From JBMYQA01 sp049600855 (lineage in GTDB: Bacteria; Bacteroidota; Bacteroidia; Cytophagales; Flammeovirgaceae), in assembly GCA_049600855.1 (NCBI GenBank), contig JBMYQA010000107.1:1-18233 (forward strand): a stretch of DNA of 18,233 nt, read 5' to 3'. Numbering within the stretch: position 1 is the first letter of the stretch; the number at the start of each line of letters is the position of its first letter. Shown here one piece after another: positions 1-7,915 of the stretch. The translations under genes were made by a program, and so were the position numbers. The notes below the pieces were generated by a model. It saw only the letters and a program-made list of their open reading frames with translations, had not been told where the DNA came from and searched no databases.

Positions 1-72
1 CCGAAACCCCAAAACACCGAAACCCCAAACTCTAAAACCCCAAAAACGCAAAACCCCAAAACCCCAAAACCC
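1..72. repeat. Degenerate CCCCAAAA-type simple repeat
   Basis: Tracts of three or four C alternate with three to five A. The cleanest part is 52-72, and the left part is interrupted by single-base changes. In the frame of the downstream glycosyltransferase it reads as a P/K/T/Q/N-rich string that ends at a TAA at 91-93, so it is not part of that protein. The unit resembles the C4A4 telomere repeat of some ciliates, but it is imperfect. C/A-rich simple repeats also occur in Bacteroidota intergenic DNA, from memory and not checked. The repeat is followed by about 20 bp of AT-rich sequence and then an abrupt start of conserved coding sequence. Confidence 0.75.
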
Positions 73-93
73 ATATATTTGAAAATTAATTAA

Positions 94-1011
94 GAGCATT
101 TTATTAATTTTAATGGCACAGCTGGCATTTGGCGAAAGGCAACGATTGCCGATGCTGGCGGGTGGGAAGCTGATACGTTAACCGAAGACCTCGATTTGAG
201 TTACCGTGCCCAATTGAAAGGTTGGAAGTTTCAATACTTAGAAAATAAAGTTTCACCCGCCGAATTACCCGCTGAAATGAATGCCATTAAATCGCAACAA
301 TTCCGCTGGTCTAAAGGAGCTGCTGAATGTGTTCGAAAAAATTTGCGTATGGTGATGCAAGAAAAGTCAGTGAAATGGTCAACCAAAGTGCATGCATTCT
401 TTCATTTGATGAATAGCTTCAATTACATCAGCTTACTGCTATCGGGTATATTACTCATTCCGTTAATGTATATGTTTAGTGATTTAGAAGAGGCTGGTGT
501 ATTACTTGGGTTCATGAGTATTTACCAAGTTTCATTCTTCTTATTGTATGCATTTTACGTGACGGCAAATGCACAAGTAAGCTTAAAAAGTGTTCAAGAT
601 TACCTCAAGTTTAGTTTGCATTATCCGTTTTTCTTATCGGTTTCTATGGGGATTTCATTGTACAATGCCATCGGGGTAATCGAAGGCTACTTAGGAAAAA
701 AATCAGATTTTATTCGAACGCCAAAATTTAATATTGTCAGAAAAAATGGAAGTTGGGATGGAAAAGATTATGTGAAAAGAGAAGTCACGCTCGTAACTTG
801 GTTGGAATTTGCTTGCTTTTTGTTATTTAGTTTTGGTTTAGGGTCGGCTATATATTTGAATAATGTGGGGGCAATTCCATATTTTATGATGATGACGTGT
901 GGCTTTGGTGCGGTACTTTATTATTCGTATTGGCATTTTGAGAAAGCCAAATCGCTTCAACAAGAACCCTTAGAAGGCGAAGTTGAAATGAAACAAGTAA
1001 TAGATATCTAA
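94..1011 (+). CDS. Family 2 glycosyltransferase, membrane-bound, 5'-truncated
   Basis: This is the C-terminal part of a cellulose-synthase-like, processive-type GT2 enzyme, which transfers sugar from a nucleotide donor at the cytoplasmic membrane. An in-frame stop lies at 91-93, yet recognisable family sequence begins right after it: FNGTAGIWRK at 109-138, then the TED motif (TEDLDLSYRAQ) at 178-210, then the QxxRW acceptor/product motif (QQFRW) at 295-309. After these come about four hydrophobic segments and the conserved RTPKFNI near 718-738. A TTG at 196 could be called as a start, but it lies inside the catalytic domain and leaves out the FNGTAG block, so it is surely not the true start. 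About 200 N-terminal residues, including the donor-binding D motifs, are missing. The RND exporter starts 11 bp downstream, which suggests one operon. The substrate is unknown. Confidence 0.85.
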   Translation, partial: EHFINFNGTAGIWRKATIADAGGWEADTLTEDLDLSYRAQLKGWKFQYLENKVSPAELPAEMNAIKSQQFRWSKGAAECVRKNLRMVMQEKSVKWSTKVHAFFHLMNSFNYISLLLSGILLIPLMYMFSDLEEAGVLLGFMSIYQVSFFLLYAFYVTANAQVSLKSVQDYLKFSLHYPFFLSVSMGISLYNAIGVIEGYLGKKSDFIRTPKFNIVRKNGSWDGKDYVKREVTLVTWLEFACFLLFSFGLGSAIYLNNVGAIPYFMMMTCGFGAVLYYSYWHFEKAKSLQQEPLEGEVEMKQVIDI

Positions 1012-1022
1012 AAATTTACCGA

Positions 1023-3317
1023 TTGAATATCAATTTAAAAAAATGGAGCAAACCAGTAATGATCGGAATTGCTTGTTTGTCATTAATTCAAATTTACTGG
1101 GTTTCAACACTTCAATTTGATTACAACTTTGAAGCCCTTTTTCCTACGGATGACCCCGAACTCGCCTTTTTTCAAGAATTTCGAGAAACATTTGCCGATG
1201 ATAACGCATACCTTTCTGTTGGCGTATATCACAAAGCAGGCATTTTTGATGAAGTCTTTCTTCGAAAATTGGACAGTTGTACAAAAGCTCTTGAAGCATT
1301 GGATCAGGTGTTACAGGTAAACGCTCCTACCACCATGAAGTTCCTAAAATTTAATGTGTGGGGACGAAAAAAGCAGGAGCCTTTATTACACATCCATAAA
1401 ACAGAGCGATATAAAAAAGATTCCTCATACATCTATCGACAGCCAGATTTGGTGCATAACTTTTTTTCGGAAACACGACAAGCGCTGTGCATCTACTTGC
1501 AAATTACCAATAACCTGGCACATACCGACGCAGGAGAGCAATTACTACAATCCATTCACAATACCCTATCCAGTTTTCAGTTTGATCGCTATCACGTGAT
1601 TGGTGCGTTACAATCGCAACAAGCCAATACCAAAAAAGTCAAAGCAGAATTTTACTTATCCTCCACATTGTCATTCATTTTGGTGATTATTTTCTTGTTT
1701 ACAGCTTTTAGAGCAATGTGGGGAGTGCTCGTACCCCTAATAGTGATTGGTTTATGTGGACTTTGGACGATGGGAGTGATTGGAGGGCTGGGCATTCCAG
1801 TGAACCTGATGACGATGATGATCCCTACCATTGTTTTTGTAGTAGCGATGTCAGATGTCATTCATTTACTCTCCAAGTATTTAGATGAGTTGCGATTGGG
1901 GAAATCGCAAACAGCTGCGATGAAGGTGACCTTAAAAGAAGTTGGCTTAGCCACTTTCCTCACCTCACTAACGACCTCATTGGGTTTTTTGACACTTTTA
2001 ACGGCAGGTGTGAAACCTTTTGTGCAATTTGGAGTGTTTGCAGCGATTGGGGTAATGCTTTCATTCTTCATTACCTTTTCTGTATTACCTGCCATCTTAT
2101 TACAACTGCCAAGACCTCGATTGGGAGAGGTAGCCCCCAAGCAATTATTTTGGAATCATTTACTCAGTTCTTCTTTTGCAGGAGTGTTGCGAAAAAAAGT
2201 TCAAATTATATTGGGTACATTATTGTTAATTGGACTGGCACTTTTTGGGGTAAACCGTTTAGCGATTCATGCCTATTTTACTGATGAAATTGATGCAGAT
2301 AACCCATTAAGTAAAGACATACAGTTTTTTGAACAACAGTTTGGGGGAGTACGTCCATTCGAGGTAAGTGTAGTTTTAAAAGATCGTAGTGCCAGCGTGT
2401 GGGATGTGGATGTTTTGCGGCAACTTAATCAAGTAGAAACTTATTTAAGTACTGATTATCAAGTACATAAACTGTATTCGATTATTGGAGTATTGAAAGC
2501 CGCTAATCGTTCGCTCATGGGAGGAGAAGGGCATTTTTACCGTTTACCCAAATCGGATCAGCGATTACAAAAGTTAGTTGATCAAGTAAAAACTTTTAGT
2601 GATCAGAATAGTTTGAAGAACGTAATTACGTTAGATGGGCAACACGCAAGAATTTCTGGAAGTATCTATGATATTGGAAGTATTGCGGTAAATGAGCGAA
2701 ATCAGCAACTCCGCGCTTACATTGCTGAGCATATAGATACAAAACGATTAGACATAAAGATTACGGGCAGCGCAACGATGATCGATCGTAGTCATCAGAT
2801 CATGTCTGTAAATATGTTGCAAGGATTAACCATTGCCTTATTAGTGGTTTCTTTATTCATGGGTTTGTTATACCGTAGCCTCAAAGCAGTCGTGATTGCA
2901 CTGATTCCGAATGTATTACCTTTATTAGTTATTGCGGGGCTAATGGGTTGGTTAGGTATTGGATTAAAGATGTCTACATCCATCATTTTTACCATTGCCT
3001 TTGGAATTGCGGTGGATGATACCATTCATTTTATGACTAAACTGAATATAGAATTGAGAAAAGGCTTACTCCTGCGTAGGGCACTTAAAAACACCTTTAT
3101 TTCTACTGGAAAAGCGATTATTCTTACCTCCATTATGCTATCGTCAGGTTTTTTTGTGATGATGCTTTCTGATTTTAATGGTACTTTTTACATGGGAGCA
3201 TTAGTTGGGGTAACATTAATGCTAGCTGTATTAGCTGATTTGTTGATTATTCCCATCTTAGTGGTGTTCTTGAAGCTCAAACGAGCTAAAAAAGATTCAG
3301 ATAAAACTAATACATGA
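1023..3317 (+). CDS. RND superfamily exporter (HAE3/MMPL type)
   Basis: This is a 764-residue inner-membrane transporter of the RND superfamily, predicted to use the proton gradient to move hydrophobic or lipid-like molecules. Two homologous halves are visible. In the first, TM1 spans about residues 10-30, a large periplasmic loop runs to about 208, and TM2-TM6 follow to about 360; TM4 carries AMSDVIH (D278). In the second, TM7 spans about 394-414, a second loop runs to about 595, and five more TMs follow, with GIAVDDTIHF (D665, D666) as the matching proton-relay position. The KLKRAKK tail is basic and cytoplasmic. The single-chain, roughly 760-residue form fits HAE3/MMPL rather than AcrB. 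The start is TTG at 1023; an in-frame ATG at 1059 is an alternative that would drop the positive residues before TM1. It lies 11 bp after the glycosyltransferase, so it may export that enzyme's product; this is inference. Confidence 0.9.
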   Translation: MNINLKKWSKPVMIGIACLSLIQIYWVSTLQFDYNFEALFPTDDPELAFFQEFRETFADDNAYLSVGVYHKAGIFDEVFLRKLDSCTKALEALDQVLQVNAPTTMKFLKFNVWGRKKQEPLLHIHKTERYKKDSSYIYRQPDLVHNFFSETRQALCIYLQITNNLAHTDAGEQLLQSIHNTLSSFQFDRYHVIGALQSQQANTKKVKAEFYLSSTLSFILVIIFLFTAFRAMWGVLVPLIVIGLCGLWTMGVIGGLGIPVNLMTMMIPTIVFVVAMSDVIHLLSKYLDELRLGKSQTAAMKVTLKEVGLATFLTSLTTSLGFLTLLTAGVKPFVQFGVFAAIGVMLSFFITFSVLPAILLQLPRPRLGEVAPKQLFWNHLLSSSFAGVLRKKVQIILGTLLLIGLALFGVNRLAIHAYFTDEIDADNPLSKDIQFFEQQFGGVRPFEVSVVLKDRSASVWDVDVLRQLNQVETYLSTDYQVHKLYSIIGVLKAANRSLMGGEGHFYRLPKSDQRLQKLVDQVKTFSDQNSLKNVITLDGQHARISGSIYDIGSIAVNERNQQLRAYIAEHIDTKRLDIKITGSATMIDRSHQIMSVNMLQGLTIALLVVSLFMGLLYRSLKAVVIALIPNVLPLLVIAGLMGWLGIGLKMSTSIIFTIAFGIAVDDTIHFMTKLNIELRKGLLLRRALKNTFISTGKAIILTSIMLSSGFFVMMLSDFNGTFYMGALVGVTLMLAVLADLLIIPILVVFLKLKRAKKDSDKTNT

Positions 3318-3739
3318 AAAATAGTTAATGTGTATACAATGTTAAAAAGTGCTTTTTGTGAAGTAAGTTTTTCAAGGTAAACGAATAAAAATTGATGGTA
3401 ATACAAAAGTAGTAGTGAGTATTAATGGCACTTCGACTCGTTAAAGAAGCTTTGTTCCATAACTTTTTTGTCCAAATACCAATAAAATCACTACTACTTC
3501 AAAGATAAGAGCAAGCCCTATCTGACTGGTTATGTGCCAAAAAAACTGCTCAATCTAATGGTTGAGTAGCGTTTATGGTATGGCTTATCATCAAATCATT
3601 TTGGAAAATGATGTTAAAAGAGTTTTCGTTGCTATTGATGTTAGCTTTTTAGAAGCTCTCTTAAATGTATTCTTTGTATAAAATTGTTAAAGTTCAGTCA
3701 AATAGGTAAAATAATAGCTGGGAAAGTAGGAGAAGGCAT
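3318..3739. other. 422-bp gene-poor stretch
   Basis: No convincing gene was found here on either strand. It holds a 12-bp inverted repeat (listed separately), a shorter imperfect hairpin around 3545-3570 (CTCAA/TTGAG arms), and a short AAAAAG/CTTTTT hairpin near 3344-3357 that might weakly terminate the RND transcript. Short reading stretches (a roughly 25-codon open run ending near 3443 and a 33-codon ATG frame at 3580-3681) look more protein-like than random but match nothing I recognise. They could be decayed coding remnants. Confidence 0.5.
3407..3499. repeat. 93-bp element bounded by a perfect 12-bp inverted repeat
   Basis: AAGTAGTAGTGA at 3407-3418 is the exact reverse complement of TCACTACTACTT at 3488-3499, with 69 bp between the arms. 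The interior has no long open frame. No clear target-site duplication flanks it. It could be a small MITE-like element, a long-loop RNA hairpin downstream of the exporter gene, or chance in AT-rich DNA, though 12 exact bases this close together is more than expected by chance. Confidence 0.5.
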
Positions 3740-4006
3740 TTATTGCCCATTTGGAGGAGAGATTGTATTAGCTCTCGAATTTTGCAATTGCGCAAGTGAA
3801 AGTTCTGTTCCTCCTTCAACAATTACCTTGTCGCCAATTTGTTGAACTGGGTAATCAACGGTATTGTAACCAGCTTGAGTTACCAAGGAGATCACTTCTG
3901 GACCTGCTGCAGTTAGCGGTAGGGGAGGCCGCCGTTGGTCTTCTTCACATGACATTGTGAGCCCTAAAAGCGTAATGAAAAAGAGTGATAAGAAAATACG
4001 TCTCAT
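3740..4006 (-). CDS. Small predicted lipoprotein
   Basis: The 88-residue product starts MRRIFLSLFFITLL and has a lipobox LTMSC, so cleavage should leave a lipidated cysteine at residue 20 and a mature protein of about 69 residues. An acidic/arginine/proline-rich linker (EEDQRRPPLPL) follows the cysteine. The rest has no recognisable domain, and the C-terminus is a short polar tail ending SPPNGQ. Function is unknown. In Bacteroidota such lipoproteins usually sit in the outer membrane or on its periplasmic face. It stands alone, with gene-poor DNA on both sides. The 293 bp between it and the next gene contain only an imperfect hairpin with GGAATCC and GATTCC arms near 4091-4134. Confidence 0.75.
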   Translation of the reverse strand: MRRIFLSLFFITLLGLTMSCEEDQRRPPLPLTAAGPEVISLVTQAGYNTVDYPVQQIGDKVIVEGGTELSLAQLQNSRANTISPPNGQ

Positions 4007-4299
4007 ACTAAGCTAAATTTTAGTATTAGTTAAACATAGGGTACTAGTAGTTATTGCTTTATGGGTGTGTGTAGGGAGTCTGGTGATAAAGGAATCCAAT
4101 AATCGCTATGCCATTCATAATTGCGAATGATTCCAATCTACAATGTATAAACGCGTAATACAAGTTTTTTGTTAACTTTTGTTTGCAATTATTTTTATTC
4201 ATTTACAAGTTAGAAGCTGCTTTTCTTTTTAAAATACAATTTTGTTTGTGTAAAATACTATTTGAATACGGAAAGTAAGCTTTGTTAAGCGCGGAAAAG

Positions 4300-5016
4300 T
4301 TAATCAGCGACACCAAAGTGATCTTGTAATACTGCAATCGCATTTTTTTCTTGTGGAAAAGGAAAAAAATAAGAGAATTTTACTGTTTTATTTCCCTGAC
4401 TCGAAGAGGTGATGATGTTAAGTAGGTGAAGATCATCTTTTTGTTGATCGGCAAAATTACTTAATAAACGGTGGGTGCCTAATATAAAAATGAAGCTTTG
4501 ATTTACTATAATTCCTTTTCTTGAGATGATAATTTGAGGTGGAATATCAGCCTGATAAGCATTCAGTTTAGCTTGTGCGTGAAAGTGTTGATATTTCCAC
4601 ACCGCATAACTTACGGGAAGAATCACAGGAATCATAATTAAGATAGCACTTGGAGAAATAGATGAGCTAAAGATCGCAATCTCACTGCCTATCACCATCG
4701 TGATAAAGGTGGTACCTGTGATCACTAAAGGGATAAATTTGGCCTGTTTAATAACCTGTTCAGCATGTAGTTGCCAAGCTTTGCGGTCAAAATGAAGTTG
4801 ATATTTTTGATCATCTGGCAGTTCCATCACTACCTGAATCGCATAATTTTGAAAGGCTTTCTCTTGGCGAATGAGTGATTTTAAGCCCCAATGAAATAAC
4901 CAAAACCCACCTCCAACTCCAATAATTAAAAACCAAGCATCATCAGCAGCAATTAAGATGCTGAACATCAACATAATAACTAGACCGAATAAAATTTTTA
5001 AAATAGGATTTTCCAT
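4300..5016 (-). CDS. Unrecognised four-TM membrane protein
   Basis: This is a 238-residue protein of unknown function. Two hydrophobic segments form an N-terminal hairpin (about residues 5-24 and 28-47), separated by an acidic turn (AADDAW). A polar stretch of about 45 residues follows, then a second TM pair (about 95-116 and 122-142), then a soluble C-terminal region of about 95 residues. The layout (TM hairpin, charged linker, TM hairpin, cytosolic tail) resembles YcxB-like or PH-like membrane proteins, but I see no diagnostic motif and do not assign a family. The start is ATG at 5014-5016. A minus-strand TACATTTG lies 8 bp upstream (5024-5031), but without a well-spaced -33 box. It is divergent from the SpoIIE sensor gene. 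Confidence 0.7.
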   Translation of the reverse strand: MENPILKILFGLVIMLMFSILIAADDAWFLIIGVGGGFWLFHWGLKSLIRQEKAFQNYAIQVVMELPDDQKYQLHFDRKAWQLHAEQVIKQAKFIPLVITGTTFITMVIGSEIAIFSSSISPSAILIMIPVILPVSYAVWKYQHFHAQAKLNAYQADIPPQIIISRKGIIVNQSFIFILGTHRLLSNFADQQKDDLHLLNIITSSSQGNKTVKFSYFFPFPQEKNAIAVLQDHFGVAD

Positions 5017-5060
5017 GTATATACAAATGTATGTTTTAGGATTTACCTAAGTAATATTAA

Positions 5061-5092
5061 GTTGAATATATGGATAATTCTCCATAGTTTTA
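5061..5092 (+). promoter_or_regulatory. Possible Bacteroidota-type promoter for the 7TMR-SpoIIE gene
   Basis: GTTG at 5061-5064 is followed after 20 bp by TAGTTTTA at 5085-5092. That is one mismatch in each box to TTTG and TAnnTTTG. It would start transcription near 5099, about 15 bases before the ATG at 5115. The match is weak. Confidence 0.25.
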
Positions 5093-5114
5093 AGAATTGA
5101 CTACCTGACGACCA

Positions 5115-7349
5115 ATGACATTGAATAAACACCTTGTTCAATACAGCCTTTTACTTGTTACATGCTTGATGCTACATCAAAGCAAGGTGCTCGGTCAATC
5201 TTTCCGAATTTCCATTTCTTCAGATACGGTTCTTTATCAATTAAATCAGCAATTACTCATTATTAATGATCAAGATGATGAATTAGATATTCATACAATT
5301 GTTAAAAAAGCAGCATCCGATTTCGAAGCGATTGACTTTGTGCTGAATGAAGATGGAGTACTTACATTTCCAAACATCGAAACCACAGGTAGTGTTTGGA
5401 GTTTTATTGAAATCAAAAACTCATTAAGCAAAGACTTTGAAGGGGTATTAACTACAGGGCTGGCTGATTATGCTGAATTATACATCCCTAATGAAGATGC
5501 TACTACCTATCTGCAAAAAAAATCAGGGAAGGTCGTACCTGTGAGCGAGCGAGACTTCTCCATTGGAGATTATACCGTGTGCGCTTTCAAAGTAAAAGTT
5601 CCTGCTTTTCAATCCGTTAAACTATTTATTAAACACCGTAGTCTGAGCAACAATTTAGTATCGTTTGATATTTTGTGTGAAAGCTTACGACATTGGGAAG
5701 TGCGGCAGCTGAAAGTAGAGCGCATTCAATTTTTATTTATGGGTTTAGTAATCGGGTTTATGGGCATTATGGCAGCCTATAATTTACTCATCTTTTTCCT
5801 AAGCAGAGACCGCATCTACTTGTATTACTCGATGTACATTGTTCTTCCCATGGTGTATATCTTAAATGTACAAGGCTTTTTTGTAAACACCTTTATTGGG
5901 GAATACGCCACCTTATATTTTTACATCAGAGTGATTACACCCTGTATTGCAGTGGTCTTTTACCTACTTTTTGCACGCAGGTTTTTGAGCATACCAGAGC
6001 ATTTACCAAAATGGGATCGTTTTTTTAAAATCTTAATTTGGGCGGAATCAATCAATGCAATTTATGGAATCATCATCGTGCCCATTACGATTAATGAGTT
6101 TTTGATTAGGAGTATCCCGACTTTGGTACACATGATTACCCTCACTTCGATTATTGTTTTACTTTTTGTAATCACCAAGAAAAACAATAAAATGGCGATG
6201 TATTTTACTTCAGCAGCGGTTTGTTTTATTGGAGGGGCTTTATTTTTTGCAACTGCTTCAATTATTTTTAAAGTGGCGAGCTATCAAACAGGCTTAATCG
6301 TACAAACTGTTGGCATTGCATTAGAGTTGATCATTTATTCGTTAGGATTGGGCTATCGCATTAGAATGTTGGACAATGAACGAAGGCGGGCTCAAGAGGA
6401 AAATGCGAGAATATTGCGGGAACAAAACTCTATTTTAGAAGAAAAAGTTATTGAACGTACGCGTGAAATCGAACAACAAAAAGAGGAAATTTTAACGCAA
6501 AATGAAGAGTTGCACCAGCAGCAAGAGGAAATCATTACCCAGCGCGATTACATTGAGGAGCAAAACGTAGACTTGCGCCACAAAAATGAACAAATCACGG
6601 ATAGTATTCGATATGCGAAAACCATTCAAGAAGCATTATTGCCCTTTAAGACCCGATTGAGTGAAAACCTTTCTGAATATTTTATCATTTACCGACCCAA
6701 AGACATTGTTAGTGGTGATTTTTATTGGTTTGAAAAGATTGGAAATAAAAACTTAATGGCGGTAGTTGATTGCACAGGACATGGCGTGCCTGGTGGGTTT
6801 ATGTCTATGATTGGCATATCTGTGTTGAATGATATCGTCATCAAAAATCAAATTATAGATCCTGCCACAATTTTATTTCAGCTTGACGAAACGATAAATA
6901 AAGTACTTAAACAAGATGAGGAAGGCAATCAGGATGGAATGGATTTGGCATTTTGTACGTTTGAGACGCTAGATACGGGGCAGGTAAAAGTGATATTCGC
7001 TGGAGCAAAACGACCCTTGTATTATGCGGAATATGGTCAGGAAGAAATTCAAGAACTAAAAGGAGATCGTTGCGCAATTGGCGGATACCATGCTAGGGAG
7101 GTTATGTTTACGAATCAGGAAGTGATGCTACCGAAAGGATCGGTCTTGTATTTGACTACGGATGGCATTGCCGATCAACATAATACCCAAAACCAAAAGT
7201 TTGGCTCACCTCGCTTAAAGAACCTGTTGAGTCGCATTCATCATTTGCCAATGGCAGGGCAGCAAAAAACAATCATTGAGGTATTGGAATTACACCAACA
7301 AGATCAAATTCAACGTGATGACATTGCGGTAGTAGGTATTAGGTTGTAA
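5115..7349 (+). CDS. 7TMR-DISM sensor with SpoIIE-type PP2C phosphatase
   Basis: This is a 744-residue transmembrane sensor whose output should be a serine/threonine phosphatase, typically acting on an anti-anti-sigma (STAS) or related partner. Order of parts: signal peptide (residues 1-28, ending VLGQS); periplasmic 7TMR-DISM extracellular domain (about 30-195), a beta-sandwich thought to bind small ligands such as sugars; seven TM helices (about 203-418); a long coiled coil (about 420-495, rich in E and Q); and SpoIIE/PP2C (about 497-744). Metal-binding acidic residues are in place: D535 in VSGDFYW, D552 in DCTGHGVPG, D610 in DGMD, D683 in TTDG and D735-D736 in QRDDIAVVG. The catalytic domain looks intact. 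No kinase or STAS partner lies in the window. Its last 11 bp overlap the convergent LuxR-type gene. Confidence 0.93.
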   Translation: MTLNKHLVQYSLLLVTCLMLHQSKVLGQSFRISISSDTVLYQLNQQLLIINDQDDELDIHTIVKKAASDFEAIDFVLNEDGVLTFPNIETTGSVWSFIEIKNSLSKDFEGVLTTGLADYAELYIPNEDATTYLQKKSGKVVPVSERDFSIGDYTVCAFKVKVPAFQSVKLFIKHRSLSNNLVSFDILCESLRHWEVRQLKVERIQFLFMGLVIGFMGIMAAYNLLIFFLSRDRIYLYYSMYIVLPMVYILNVQGFFVNTFIGEYATLYFYIRVITPCIAVVFYLLFARRFLSIPEHLPKWDRFFKILIWAESINAIYGIIIVPITINEFLIRSIPTLVHMITLTSIIVLLFVITKKNNKMAMYFTSAAVCFIGGALFFATASIIFKVASYQTGLIVQTVGIALELIIYSLGLGYRIRMLDNERRRAQEENARILREQNSILEEKVIERTREIEQQKEEILTQNEELHQQQEEIITQRDYIEEQNVDLRHKNEQITDSIRYAKTIQEALLPFKTRLSENLSEYFIIYRPKDIVSGDFYWFEKIGNKNLMAVVDCTGHGVPGGFMSMIGISVLNDIVIKNQIIDPATILFQLDETINKVLKQDEEGNQDGMDLAFCTFETLDTGQVKVIFAGAKRPLYYAEYGQEEIQELKGDRCAIGGYHAREVMFTNQEVMLPKGSVLYLTTDGIADQHNTQNQKFGSPRLKNLLSRIHHLPMAGQQKTIIEVLELHQQDQIQRDDIAVVGIRL

Positions 7350-7803
7350 GAATGCCCATTTCTTTTGCCTTTACAATAGCCTGAGTTCTCCTTTTTACAT
7401 TTAATTTGGAAAGTAGATTGGAAACATGCGTTTTGATGGTACTTTCTGAAAGAAACAATCGCTCCCCAATTTCCTTATTCGACAAACCCTCGGCAATCAG
7501 TTCAAGTACTTCCATTTCTCGTTTACTAATTTGTAATGATTTGAGCTGCGTTTCTAACTCTAGGGTACTTTTTTGGGATTGAACAAGCGCTTTTTCTGAT
7601 GAGAGTGGCTTAGGTTTAATGAGCAACTGTTTTCCCAAATAAACCCCTAAAATGAGAAATAAGATGGCAAACAGTAGAACACTTCCTTCTGAAATGCTGT
7701 TTTGATAAAAGAGCGAAAACTTACTCAGTTGCGTTAAAATGAGTAAAGCCACAACAAGCAGTCCATACCTCAGTATTGTTTGTTTCATGGATTTAAAAAT
7801 CAC
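7339..7803 (-). CDS. Membrane-anchored LuxR-type HTH regulator
   Basis: The product is 154 residues: two hydrophobic segments (about 11-26 and 40-60), a linker predicted as a short coiled coil (about 68-92), and a C-terminal GerE/LuxR HTH (about 92-152). The HTH carries the family signature ISKREMEVLELIAEGLSNKE and then STIKTHVSNLLSKL. There is no receiver, PAS or autoinducer-binding domain, so the DNA-binding domain appears tethered to the inner membrane on the cytoplasmic side. That arrangement is known for some Bacteroidota proteins but is atypical of LuxR regulators. An alternative start at Met6 (ATG at 7786-7788) would change little. It is tail-to-tail with, and overlaps by 11 bp, the SpoIIE sensor gene, and is divergent from the radical SAM gene. 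Confidence 0.88.
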   Translation of the reverse strand: MIFKSMKQTILRYGLLVVALLILTQLSKFSLFYQNSISEGSVLLFAILFLILGVYLGKQLLIKPKPLSSEKALVQSQKSTLELETQLKSLQISKREMEVLELIAEGLSNKEIGERLFLSESTIKTHVSNLLSKLNVKRRTQAIVKAKEMGILTT

Positions 7804-7851
7804 GTTTCTATAATCTAAAATAGTCGCTTTTTCGTGAAAGCATCAAATAGT

Positions 7852-7883
7852 TTTGTCTGATAACTTTTCCGCACCTTTATTTG
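7852..7883 (+). promoter_or_regulatory. Candidate Bacteroidota promoter for the radical SAM gene
   Basis: TTTG at 7852-7855, a 20-bp spacer, then TTTATTTG at 7876-7883, which has one mismatch to TAnnTTTG. The start of transcription would be near 7890, giving a leader of about 25 bases before the ATG at 7916. A GGAGG at 7885-7889 sits too far upstream to serve as the ribosome-binding site for that ATG. Confidence 0.45.
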
Positions 7884-7915
7884 CGGAGGAATGATCAGCA
7901 AAAAATCAGAATTAA

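Noticed and set aside
1..72. True ciliate telomere, meaning the window is eukaryotic
   Set aside because: The repeat is imperfect and all genes are bacterial with Bacteroidota-type promoters and domain architectures.
3580..3681. 33-codon ATG frame with a VAIDVS stretch recalling the N-terminus of IS110-type transposases
   Set aside because: Too short, lacks the lysine and following acidic motifs, and no other part of an IS110 transposase or its ends is visible nearby.
4291..7872. The 12-mer TAACTTTTCCGC occurs at 7861-7872 (plus) and, reverse-complemented, at 4291-4302
   Set aside because: Several exact 12-mer matches are expected by chance in 18 kb of AT-rich DNA on two strands, and one copy overlaps a stop codon.
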